In this document: positions 39,282-51,278 of the stretch, one piece after another
Numbering within the stretch: the first letter of the stretch is position 1
Layout of the letters: each line of letters starts with the position of its first letter
NCBI GenBank assembly: GCA_015698045.1
Contig: BLAL01000162.1
Coordinates: 1,922,001-1,986,000 of the forward strand
Origin: Rhizophagus clarus
Taxonomy: Eukaryota > Glomeromycota > Glomeromycetes > Glomerales > Glomeraceae
DNA: 64,000 nt
Direction: 5' to 3'
Position numbers and translations under genes: made by a program
The notes under the pieces: generated by a model
The model's input: the letters and a program-made list of their open reading frames with translations, nothing else
Database searches by the model: none
Told to the model about the DNA's origin: nothing

Positions 39282-41916
39282 TGCAGAAATTGTTTTCGCG
39301 TGTGGTGAACCCTATGTCCGAAATAAACTATTTTAAAAAATTCAGAGTTCTGGCCAGTAAAAATTCATAACAGGCTGCGCGTTTGATTGGCCAGATCTTC
39401 TCGTACCATATATTTAAACCAAAAAACGAACGGGTTTTACCAGACCAATAATTTGAAACACCGAAACACTTTCTCTAAATTGGGTACTTGTCAATGCGTC
39501 CATAAATTCATTAAAGTTTAATACAGACAATCAAAAATTAAAACGTTTCATCTCATAAATGATTTTCCTAATTTATTTTGAATATTATGTATGTATATTG
39601 TACATTATTAATAAATGTATGATTTAATATCTTTTGCACTTTACATAATGCATAAATTTTATTCCAAGAAATAAATTTGAGTATCCAAGGAAATACTTTT
39701 TTAAGTTAAAAAAATTTTTTTTTACCGTTTAGATATATAAATATAAATATATATATATATAATTTGCATTGTTTCAAATTAATTTTTTTTTCGATCTTAT
39801 CCTTCGAAAAACAAAAAAATTATTCTAAACACACGATTTCTTGCTTTTTCTTTGTCATTTGTAGCAGCTAAATAAATTCGTACATTCACATTGCCACACA
39901 GGACTTTTCGCGTTTAACCGCATGCATAAATTTCTATTTATATAATGAATTTTACATTCAAGCTGCGGTAGATGCTAAATAAAACGTAATTATGCGTCAA
40001 AAAACTGAAAATGAGTTAATGCAAACGTCCAAGACCCATGTGATATATAGAACCGATAACTAAAAGATGGACAAAGTTTATTTTATTGCGTGTAAAAAGT
40101 GCTGCAAGTGTATATGCGTATATAAGCATATGCGTGGTTAATTCTAAAAACAAATTATTTTGGTTAAAAAAAAAAAAAAGTTTGATATGCACCATTTAAA
40201 TTCTGCTGTTGAAAATATACGGCAAGATGGCGCTTGGGGAAATTGCTGCACAAATATTTTTTTTTTTTTTTTTTTTCTTTCTCCCCAAATTTATATTAAA
40301 AAACATAAGATTGGTCGAAAATTCTGGATTCCCATTTTCGCATGTTTTTAAACCTTTTCTTCTTTACAAATTAATTCGGATCATCTAATCCTGGTAAAAG
40401 TCTATGAAAACTTGATGATAATCTGGTCCTATAAAATAGTGATTGGTGGAAATTTTATTATAATTTAGGCGGGAATTATTTGTTTGTATTAGATGAAACG
40501 TTAAAAAAACTCTTGTTTAAATATATTAAAATTATATTACAAATTAGTAAATAATTCCATATTACCTAATATTCAATCATTAAATGTTAATAATATTTGT
40601 TTGATTTCAACTGGCTGAAACATTTTTTCTTTCTCTTTTTTCTTTTATTATCACATTATTCACATTATAATGATTATAACGGAAATACCTCTTTCATTAA
40701 ACGCAGTATTAATATTGTTGTATTATTGTATTATTTTATTATTATCGATCCAATTTAAATAAAATCATTTGAAAATCCTAATAATGTTTTTTCCTTTCTT
40801 TGATGCAGCCTTATTTAAATTTAGATATTTATTTATTTATTTGTTTATTTATTATAAACCTGTTTAAATTAAAAGCGCTAATTAAAATAAACCTCTTGGC
40901 GGCTATTTTTTAGCAAGATTCCATGATGAAGGAAAAAAAAAACAATCGCTCTTTATATGTAATGTTATAGTAAATACTTGATGAATTTCAAGTAATATTA
41001 GATGTGTTACCAGATCATCGTACTATATTTTATATCATTTAACAACATTTCAAATTTGTATCACAAAATTATAATTTGTATTACCACAAACTCCATGTTA
41101 CTTTCAAAAGAGTGGCTGTTTCAGGTATTACTAGTATAAAAAAAATTGGTATAAATATATATTATATTCTTCTTCATTTTTACGGAGTTTTTTTTTTGTT
41201 TTTGTGAGACTTTCAAATATAGATTTGAGTAATATTTTGATCTATATTACCCTTGTAATTTCACACTTTTCTGAAAACCTTCAAAAAGGTTCAGTTACTT
41301 TCTCCCTTTAAACGCAAGAGAAACGATGCCATTTACTTGCCTTCCTTATATTACCGCATAATCGATTCATTCCACTTTCATTTTTTTTACTCTTTACCTG
41401 AATATCAAGAACCTTCTCTTGCTTAATCGTTTCTCGTCTTTTTTTTCTTTTACAAAATATTATAAATATTACCTACACTAAAAAAAATTAATAACTTTAC
41501 TCATCTCATCTGAATAAATCTTTAAAAGAAAAAGTGTAAAAATTGTACAAAAGCTTTGTTCATAATTTCTCTTAGACTTATTTTTTTTTCTTCTTATTTG
41601 AACTATTTTTTTTTTTAGACCTTTTTTTTTTCTTTTTCTTTCTTCTTCTTTTTAATAGTTTCTCTTTTGTTAAAAAAAAAAAAATTTTTTTTTTTTTAAC
41701 TCGCAATCACAAAAAGTATATATATATATATATTTCCTTTTTATTAATTATTTTATTTTTATTTTATTTTCTTTTTCTTTTTCTTTCTTTCTTTTTTTTT
41801 CTTTTTCTGCGAGTGTATAAAAAGTTCCTTTATTATACTATTAAAAATCTACTTAATAATATATTATATCTTACTATTATATTAAGAAATATAACATCGT
41901 TTGTTCCTCTTTGAAG
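39282..41916. other. divergent promoter region, 2.6 kb
   Basis: Lies between the divergent starts of the MFS transporter (-) and the Pumilio gene (+). The last 500 bp before 41917 are strongly pyrimidine-rich (TTTCTTTTTC tracts), as is common for 5' leaders of this genome. A (TA)n run sits at 41717-41735. The open frame at 40160-40351 crosses a poly(T) run and is not convincing. Confidence 0.45.
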
Positions 41917-44900
41917 ATGATCCCTCGTGCCATGATGGATGACTCAACGTCCAAGGGTAAAGCTGATTTACATCAACCAAAAGCAAATAATAAACCACAG
42001 GGTCAGGTTAGTGTAACTTTACCATTATTTTTTTTTTTCCACTATGATTAATGATTTTGATCGTTCTTGATCAAAAACTTGCAATACATACATTATATAT
42101 TTGCTTAGTAATACAATCACCACAAAAATCTAAACATATTTTTTTTTTCCTCCCTCCTTCCCTATCAAATATTCTGGCTCTCCAACTATCCAATTATTCA
42201 ACTTCCCAACACTTCATACTGCTTCAATACCAACTCCAATTTTCACATTATATTATATACATTGCAGCAATTGGCTGCTCTTTTAAGAGGAAAACTTGAC
42301 TATGATTATGATATGTTTGGAACACAAAGACAAGAAGTTAGTCGTTCAAATAGTGCCCCACCAACTCAAGTAGTGGATCAGCTTAGTCGGTTTGATCCTT
42401 CAGAAATAGATCCTTCTTCATTAGATCCGCGTTTGGATCCCGATTATCCAGCATATTTTTATGCAAATTCTCGTCTTGATCCCAGACTCCCACCTCCTTT
42501 GTATACCCCAGGGCAATCTTGGCAATTATGGGCTGGTGGCGGTTTAGGTGGACTAAATAATAAGTCTAATAACGGTTCTTCTAACCAACCTCCAAAGTCT
42601 AAAATTTTGGAAAAATTTAGAGGTCTGGGTATGTATCACTTTAAATATGTGATAAAATTTGTCGTCAGATAAAAAAAAAAAGCTCATACGAAAGTTCAGT
42701 TCTTTTTTTTTTTTAAAAAAAAAAAAGAAAAGAAAAGAAACGAAACAATAACGAGTTTACAAATATTAATATCTGTAGATCAGTAACATTACATAAAGTG
42801 TTAATTTAGTAATTCCATTAACCCATTAAGTCAACAATTAAAATACACGCTTTTTATTATGACACATATTTACGCATTTAATATACATCAATGCTTAATT
42901 AATCTAAAAAAATATATTTTCTTTTTTATTTCCATTTAATTTCCATTTATAACCAATTTTAACGAATTTTATTTTATTTTGATGTTGTTATTTGTAATTA
43001 TTTTATTAGATGCCGATGATGATTTTCTACGTGAACATCCTTTAGATCAAAGTTTAGAACCGGAAAATCATTCAACATTCGGAGTACAACAGGATTTTTC
43101 CAATGAAACTGGTGGTCAATATGAACAATTCAGTACCCACGTTGGCAGCAGTGCTCCATCGCTTTGGCGGAATGAATTGACATCTCCACCACCTCAAATA
43201 GGAGCTAATGATCCACATTCACCAAATAAACGGAAAAATTTAGTAGATATGATCCAAGAAGATTTCCCACGAACTCCTTCTCCAATGTATGCCCTTAGAC
43301 AAGCTCAAGCACGTCAAGCACTTGCTGAAGCAAACGTAGTTTCATCAAATACTAATGTCGATATGGGTAATGATTCCTTTGACGTTCATGACCTTAGAAC
43401 TGCTCTTGAATTGGAAGATCCACTTGGCCACTCAAATCATTATTCAAATGCATTACGTGATGATGAACATATGAACATGAAATCTGTTATTAATGCTGCC
43501 CTAGATGAAGATTATGAGCATCGAATAGGAGCTTATACAAGAGGAACTTCACCTCCACCAGCACTTCGTAATACTAAATTTTCTCCACCACCTCGTGCTT
43601 CATCAACACCACCTACTCAAAATCATTTTCGTAATCATAGCCTTAATTTTCCACAAGAATTTCATGGAGATTTGTCTCATAATGATTTATACTATAATTT
43701 AAAAGGTTTGGAAGGAACTGTATGTATTTGGTTTTTTTTATTTGATGATGATTATTATAATCGTTATGCAATAGTTTTACAATTAATTTTGATATAATTT
43801 TTTTTAGGATGATTATGAAACTCTCCAACAAGCTCACCTTCTCCGCCAACAACAACTTAAGCAACAGCAGCAACAACGTTTGAAGATGCAACAATCACAA
43901 TACAGCTCTTTGTTTAATGATAGTCCCACTTCGACTGGATATCAATATGGACTTGGTGATTATTTTTTTTTTTTTTTTCTTTAAAAAAAAAAGCTTTTGT
44001 TCGTTCACTAACTTAACCCTTTTTAAATAAAACAAATTAATCTATAGAACCTTATAATTCTTCTGTATGGGATGCACGCGACGAAGCTGTTTTAAGTCGA
44101 AATCTTCTTTCTGCTGATTTAGCATATGGACGTAGTAATTCTTTGAGTGCTTTAAATTCTGGACGAGGATCTATTGATTATCAAAAAGCACTTCAACAAC
44201 AACAACTTGGTTCAATTGGTGGTAGTAGAGCCGAACAATTGCTATCGTCTGAATATGGTACAACAAAAGCTAATCCGTACTATAGTTCATCTAATCTTAG
44301 CAATACTGGTGGTTTGGGTTCTCTTGCACAAACACGTGCTGCAAGTCTTGCTGAGAAAAATTTACGTATACAATCTCAACAGTTGATGCTGCAACAACAA
44401 CAACTTAAACAACAACAAATGATGCTTGCTAGAGAACAGTTGTTAAGACATCATCATTCTGCTGAATATTTGAATGGCATTGGTGGATATGGTGGTATTG
44501 CTAGCGGACGTCGTAGTCATGATTTGAGTTCTAGCATCTCAGATCCCGGCCATGGAATGAGAAGTCCTTTATTGGAGGAATTTAGAAACAACAAAAATAA
44601 GAAATATGAGCTTAAAGTAAATAAGAATTTCCTAAATGGTTTTTTTTTCTTAAAAATGAAATAATTTTCATTATTAACTTTATGATGTTTTTTATAGGAC
44701 ATTGTTGGTAATATTGTTGAATTCAGTGGTGACCAACATGGATCACGATTTATTCAACAAAAATTAGAAACTGCAAATAGTGAAGAAAAACAATTAGTCT
44801 TTGATGAAATTCTTCCTAATGCTTTGCAATTGATGACTGATGTTTTTGGTAATTACGTAATTCAAAAATTCTTTGAACACGGAAATCAAATGCAAAAGAC

Positions 44901-46271
44901 AATCTTGGCTAAGCAAATGGAAGGTCATGTTTTATCTTTGGCATTGCAAATGTATGGATGTCGTGTTGTTCAAAAGGTATATATATATAATGGTTTGATG
45001 AACGAAAAAAATCAATTTTTTTTTTTTATTTGCTAAATTTAAATTTTTTTTTCTTTTTTCAAGGCCCTTGAACATGTTCTTACTGAACAACAAGCTACTT
45101 TGGTTAAAGAACTTGATGGACATGTACTTAAATGTGTTAAAGATCAAAATGGAAATCATGTCATTCAAAAGGCTATTGAACGTGTTCCAGCTGAACATAT
45201 TCAGTTCATCATTAATGCTTTCCACAGTCAAGTTTATAATCTTGCTACGCATCCTTACGGTTGTCGTGTAATTCAACGTATGTTTGAACATTGTACGGAT
45301 GAACAAACGGTAAGAACAAATTTTATTGTAAGTTTAAATTTTTTAAAAAAAGATTTTGTATATATATAATTTTTTAATCGCTTAATTTTTTTTAAACTTG
45401 ACTATAGAAACCACTTTTAGAGGAACTTCATCGGTATACTCAAAATTTAGTCCAAGACCAATACGGAAATTATGTCATCCAGCATGTTTTAGAACGTGGA
45501 AAAGCAGCCGATAAATCAATGGTCGTAGCTAAAGTACGCGGAAATGTCTTACAGATGTCAAAACATAAATTTGCCAGTAATGTTGTAGAGAAATGTGTTG
45601 CTTACGGTAGTAAACGGGATCGTCAATTGTTAATCGAAGAAGTTATTATGACCAAACCTGATGGGTACATAAAAAAAATCACTTTTTGTTTTAAGCAACT
45701 TACTTTATTTATATTATATTTAATTAAATATTAATTTATTTATTTTTTTTTAATAGTACATCACCTTTAATTTCAATGATGAAAGATCAGTATGCTAACT
45801 ACGTTGTCCAAAAAATGCTTGATGTGGTTGATGGCGAACAAAGAGATTTATTAGTCGCGAAAATCAAGCCACATTTACAGTCATTGAAAAAATACACTTA
45901 TGGAAAACATCTTATTTCAAGTAGGTTAAAATTTATTGTTTACTAACTAATGATGTTGTTATCATCTCCAAAAAGAAAAAATTAGGGATTCCTTTTTTTT
46001 CTTATTTAGTTTTGTTATTATTCTGTTATTATTTGTAAATGCGTATTCTTGAACAGAGGTTGAAAAGCTTATGATCATCACAGAAAATCAGAAAAATAGT
46101 CAAAACGGCGGCGGTCTTTCAATTGACGGAATGTCAAGTACCGGCCTAGTATCACCCGTTAGTTCTACTACACCTCTTGGCACTGGTAATAATACTCCAG
46201 ACATGATAACATCACCACCTATCGTTCCTGTTACAAACGTACCCACACCACATATGCCCGAACAAGTCTAA
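41917..46271 (+). CDS. PUF3: Pumilio-family (PUF) RNA-binding protein, Puf3/PUM type
   Basis: Ten exons: 41917-42006, 42268-42628, 43010-43719, 43808-43955, 44048-44616, 44698-44976, 45064-45309, 45408-45664, 45757-45920, 46057-46271. They total 3039 nt and 1012 residues. The first 615 residues are disordered, with a Q-rich coil (QQQ near 400 and 540-560) and repeated FDP/LDPRLDP motifs. The PUF domain starts near residue 625 and has eight repeats whose recognition residues read, from repeat 1: SRFIQ, NYVIQ, CRVVQ, NHVIQ, CRVIQ, NYVIQ, SNVVE, NYVVQ. This is the complete PUM/Puf3 code, predicting binding to UGUAUAUA in 3' UTRs to repress or destabilise mRNAs. A disordered tail of about 65 residues follows. 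The start is the first ATG after a long pyrimidine-rich leader. The symbol is by recognition code only. Confidence 0.95.
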
Positions 46272-47698
46272 AGAAGATTCCTTAACGATGTTATATATAT
46301 AATTTTCATTTTTTTTTTATCTTAGTAGGGTTATATTTCTTTCCTGCTTTTTAGAATCGGTTTAAGTTGGGAAATAAGGACCCAATATTAATTTATATAT
46401 ATATATATATATACATATTTTTTTTTTTTTTTTTTTTGCTTTTATATACCTTTTTGCACGAACTATATATACCTAATATTTCTTGATGACATAATTTAAA
46501 TAAGTTGTTGTATATATATAATAACTAGTGTCATCAATCTTATATAAATTACAATATTACCCTTTTTCCTTTTTTTACTTTTTTGAACATATTTTTGATC
46601 TTTTACCCTTTTTACTGTACAGGTGTACTTAAAAAAATATTTATATATATTCTTCCCCTTTTTTTCTTTTCTCCTTTGTTAAAAAATCTTTTCTTGTACG
46701 TTATTTTTTTTTTTTTTTATTTTATATTCTTTGCATAAAGCAAAAAAAAAAAAAAAAAAAAAAAAAAATTCTCTTAATAATATTTTTTAAATTTATTTTA
46801 TTTTATTTTATTTTTTTTTTGTTCGAATTTAAACAATGAAGTTAATGATATTTTATAAATAATTTATTGATTCATCTTTTTTTTTTTTTTTTAAAAAAAA
46901 AAAAAGATGAGGATATTATTGTAAATGAAAGACTTATATATGTGAATTGATAAAGCAGTATTTTATATTTATTTATGGAATTAAAAGAAAAATGTCTTTA
47001 ATAAACATATATATTAAAAATTAATTTTTTTTTTTCAGGTTATTATAAACATTTTTTTTTATTTTTATTTTTATTTTTATTTTTACTTCTTATTATTATC
47101 ATTGTTTAATTTTTTTTTAATTTAATAAATTTAATAAATTTAATAGAAAAACTATCGGTTATGAATATCACGTGATTATATGAAAAGGCATTTTATTTAA
47201 AAAAAAAAAAAAAAAAAAAATAAAAAAATTAATATATATATAGTGTACACAAAATAACATAAACATACATGACATATAAGAAAATATATAAAAAAAACTA
47301 TAATAAAACATAAGTGATATTAAATTTTTTTCTTTTCGGTTTTTTTTTGCGTATCAAACGCATAAAAAGTACATAAAAAATGTAAATGTTTTTTGATTAT
47401 ATATTTTGATAAATTATATTTAAGATCAACTTTTGTAAAAAAGTTTTTTTTTTTTTTTAAAAAAAAAAAAGGTCTATTCTTTTTTGAGAAATATATATAT
47501 ATATATATATATTATAAATATATAATCGTTCAATAAAAAAGCCTATTCACCCTCTCTCAAAACACTTTATTTTTCAACACAAAAAAGTCCTAAAACTAAA
47601 TGATCATTTCATACTCAATTCCTTGATTATCCCTTAATAATTTATTTTTATTTATAATTATCCTTTTTTTTTTTTTTTTGACTAATAAATTAATTTTG
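46272..47698. other. convergent 3' region of PUF and PPS1-like genes
   Basis: AT-rich, with many homopolymer runs (poly(A) at 46742-46768, (TA)n at 46396-46413 and 47491-47511). TGTATATA at 46509-46516, about 240 bp past the PUF stop, matches the site predicted for this same protein. No gene seen. Confidence 0.5.
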
Positions 47699-49992
47699 TT
47701 AAGCACCAACATAACACATATTTAAAGCATGAATTTCTTTAGCTAACCAAGCCCAATTAATATTCATTCTTCCAGTTAATTTTTGTTCATATTGTAGCAA
47801 TTCATACATAAATTTAAGGTTAGGTTGAATAATAACATTAAGTCTTCTAGCTCTAACATATAAATATGATGATACCAATGATCTGCCAAGATGTCTCATA
47901 ATGTACGCAATTGTTATAGTAGCAGATCTAGATACTCCTACCCGACAGTGAATTAATATACTCCCATTTGATTGTCGGGCATTTTCTATAAAATTAAATC
48001 AAAATGTTAATTATAATATTTTCCTAACTTTATTTGTCCAATATTTTTACTTACCAATAAAATTAACACAAGTATCTAAATGATTCCATAAACTATCAAT
48101 ACCATCGTCATACAAATTATCCAAATAATGTACTACAAATTCTTTCTTATCTAATTTAGAATCTTCACCAACAGATAAAACGTGTGTAATTCCAAGAGCT
48201 TTTAACATATCAGCATTACATGCATGATTCAAGTTACCAAGATATAAAAATGGCAAAATTCTACTTGGAAAACTTCCTTCAAAAAATGGAGAAAAAAACC
48301 ATGGAAACTTTTCATAATTTTCTATTTCTGGTTGCGATGATAATGATGATGTTGAAGATGGCGAAGATGATGACGGTGAAGAAGATGATGATGAAGTAGA
48401 TGGTGATGACGGTGATGGTGATGATAACTTTTGTTGTTCTATTTTTTTTCTTTCCCACATCCGTTTCTCAATTGTTAATAACGTTGTTACATCATTTGGA
48501 TACACAAAGAAACTTCTTGTCTTCTGTAACCTAAGATATGCTTGTGGTAATCTAAGATTCTCGTTATACATCAAATAAGTTAAAGTGAGTAAAGAAGTTT
48601 CTGTATATCCGTCGGCACAATGAATTAATACTTTCCGATCAAATTTATTTGCTTGTGTTGAAATAAATTCACACAGATCTATCAATTTTGTTGCTATTGA
48701 ATCAAATGCTGCTGCATTATTGCATCCCACTCCTGATGATATACAATCAATATGAATAATGTCATCCATCGGTGTAGGTCTACAAGTCGGTACATTTGCA
48801 AGCTGATCTGAAAAAACTTTTAATGCCGATTTATCTAACATATCTGCGAGATCATGTGATTCTATACAAATACTAAATTGATGCGGATTATCATCTATCA
48901 ACGATATTGCAGAATCTGCTGGATCCATGTCACTTGAAACTGGAACATCATGAGTATTTCCTAGCTAAAACCAATCCGAAGTTTTATTTTTATCAAAAAT
49001 AATAGTAATTAGTCGACTAAATTTCTTTATGAAATTTTTTCTTAAAATAAAACTATTAAAAACTTCTTCAATGTATTATTTACCCAAACATTGTGTGAAC
49101 ATTCGGATGCTGCGGTTAATATTCGCATTTCTTCCCTTTCTTGCTCCAGAAAATTGACTTTATTACGTATGATACCTTGTGCATCTATTGCAACAAGTTC
49201 TGGAAATTCCTTTTCGAAAAACGAAAATGGATCTACGAAAAAAAATAATTTGATCCACTTAAATATTATTGATTAAGTTGGTTTTAAAGATATATGTATT
49301 TACTCACCCAAAATGACAAAAACTTCATAATCTATTCCATTTGGATTTTCTTCGCGTAATGCATGTTGAGCCCATGCAGCTTGTTTAGCAATTTCCAGTA
49401 CAGTATCATTCAAACCATTTTCACCATAAACAACAATATCTGACAGCGTAACGTACTTGGACACTTGGATTTTAAAATTCCGTAAATTAATTCCTTCTCC
49501 ATCATTCATTTTCAAAAAACTCCTACGTTCATGACAATTATCATCACCGTTTGGAATAGGTGGATTGAAAATATCAGATGGATAAACTGAGCCAACTAAT
49601 AAAGATTTTGATGTTTGCTCCTCAGCTTGAACAACAGTCACGCCACGATGCAAAGGAACAGGACTCTCTTGGATTCCGAAAAAACTATTTTGAGCGGGGT
49701 TCGATCCGTCTACACCATGTAACCACGGAAATAAAATGTCATTTGGAAGTGGCGAACTATGATAAGCTTCGTGAATAAGATAATATTGCGATCCACTTAA
49801 AGCTCTGATTGGAGGATCCTCACAAACAAAAGGAAATACATCAAATACAGAAGGTGAAGGGGACCTAACTGTTGCAGGTGAGGAAGGTGGTGGTGATAAA
49901 GGCGAAGAAGGAGGTGTAAAAGGAGACGCTGTCAGTTGTTGCTGTTGTTGTTCTACTGCTGCCATTTTATTACCATAAAGCTGAGGATACAA
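47699..49992 (-). CDS. PPS1: dual-specificity protein phosphatase with tandem domains, PPS1-like
   Basis: Four exons, 49992-49308, 49232-49084, 48964-48055, 47985-47699, give 676 residues. The N-terminus is P/S/Q-rich to about 60, followed by a conserved region of unknown fold containing LFPWLHGVDGSNPAQNSFFG. The first phosphatase-like domain (about 300-430) has IHCADGYTETS at 392-402: the Cys is present (C394), but the Arg of CX5R is Glu (E400), so catalysis is not expected. A serine-rich linker (about 440-475) leads to the second domain, RILPFLYLGNLNHACNADML, with an intact active site HCRVGVSRSA (C595, R601). This pairing and the AYIMRHLGRSL helix match yeast Pps1, a dual-specificity phosphatase linked to the S phase. 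It should remove phosphate from Tyr and Ser/Thr. Confidence 0.92.
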
Positions 49993-51278
49993 AAAAATTT
50001 CTCAAACAATAAAGGTGTGACCAAAAAAAAAAAAAATTTAAATCCACCGATAACTGATAACACGATATAAATAAAATTTCGAGAGTTAAACACTGAGCCT
50101 TACTCGTGAGCAATTTGTGCAACCTAATTTGGTAATAACTAACTTTCCTTGCAGCCTCAGTCTTTTCTATTATTATCCTGGTACGAATCTTGTGATGACC
50201 CTGTCTAACCTTTAAATAATTTATAGATTTACAAAGACATATGCAACTTAGCGTTCTTTTGATAACAGTTTTGTCTAAAAATAAAATATAAAACTAAAAG
50301 GGTTCATTATTTGATCAGTCAATCTTTTTAATTAATTTAGCGTAAATGAAAAAAATTGTCAATTCGTTCGTTCAATTTTGCAATTTGTAATAAATGATTA
50401 CAGAATTTCTCGAATCTTTCTCCTCACCAAAACTTTCAAGCTAAACTATAAAAAAAGTATACGAGTTAGAAATCAACTCTCCATAAAAATCATTTCTAAC
50501 CCCTGGCCTTATCCCAATAATGATAAGCTATTGCCCGGCCAGCCCGGGGTATTGATACTATAGCGATAAATAATTTAGCCATTATTTATATAAATTATCT
50601 ATACAAATTTTTTTATCTTAAATTACAATACATTAGTAGATTGATAATGTTTTTTTTTTTTTTATTCAGTAATTATTTAATAACAACCGAATTTATTTAT
50701 TTTTTTTTTTTTTTAAATTCTCTTGAAAGGAAGTTATAGGAAAAGTAACTGAATTTATATATAAATTTAAAATAAAATTACTTATTTATAGCCATATTAC
50801 TATAAAAAAATAGCTCAATTTATTCATTATATAATATAATAATTATATATTTGTATAGGGTTTCGCTTATTTATAAGGTTTTCAGGATTTATTAAGTAGT
50901 TTTACCAGCTTTCCTATTGGTTAATTAGTCTAAAAAAGAAAAAAATCAAAACAATATAGTGTAATATTACCTTTTTTATATATAATTTATCTATATATAG
51001 TAGAATCATTAAAATTTCTCATATATGAATTTTATCTTGTAATTTTAATAATCCATTTTATATATTTTATAAGTAAACAGAATCCTATTTATATATAAAT
51101 AATAAAAATAAAATATTTTACTTGATTAAACCTTTGTTACCTAAAATTTATATATAATTTATATAATTTATATATAAAATTATTTGTTAAAATCTATTTA
51201 ATTTAATGCTAAATAAATCTAATAAAATTGTAAAATTATAAAACTTGCTAAAATAATTATAAAATTATTTATTATAAT
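49993..51278. other. PPS1-like upstream region, no gene seen
   Basis: The likely promoter lies near 50000-50260. The rest is A/T-rich with (TA)n-like stretches. The open frame at 50378-50563 has no recognisable feature. Confidence 0.4.

Noticed and set aside
43643..43894. Antisense open frame across the Pumilio gene
   Set aside because: Shadow of the CAA-rich (polyQ) coding sequence; reads as LLLL runs.
49680..49705. GGGTTCGATCC, also T-loop-like
   Set aside because: It lies inside the conserved coding sequence of the PPS1-like gene and has no tRNA arms.
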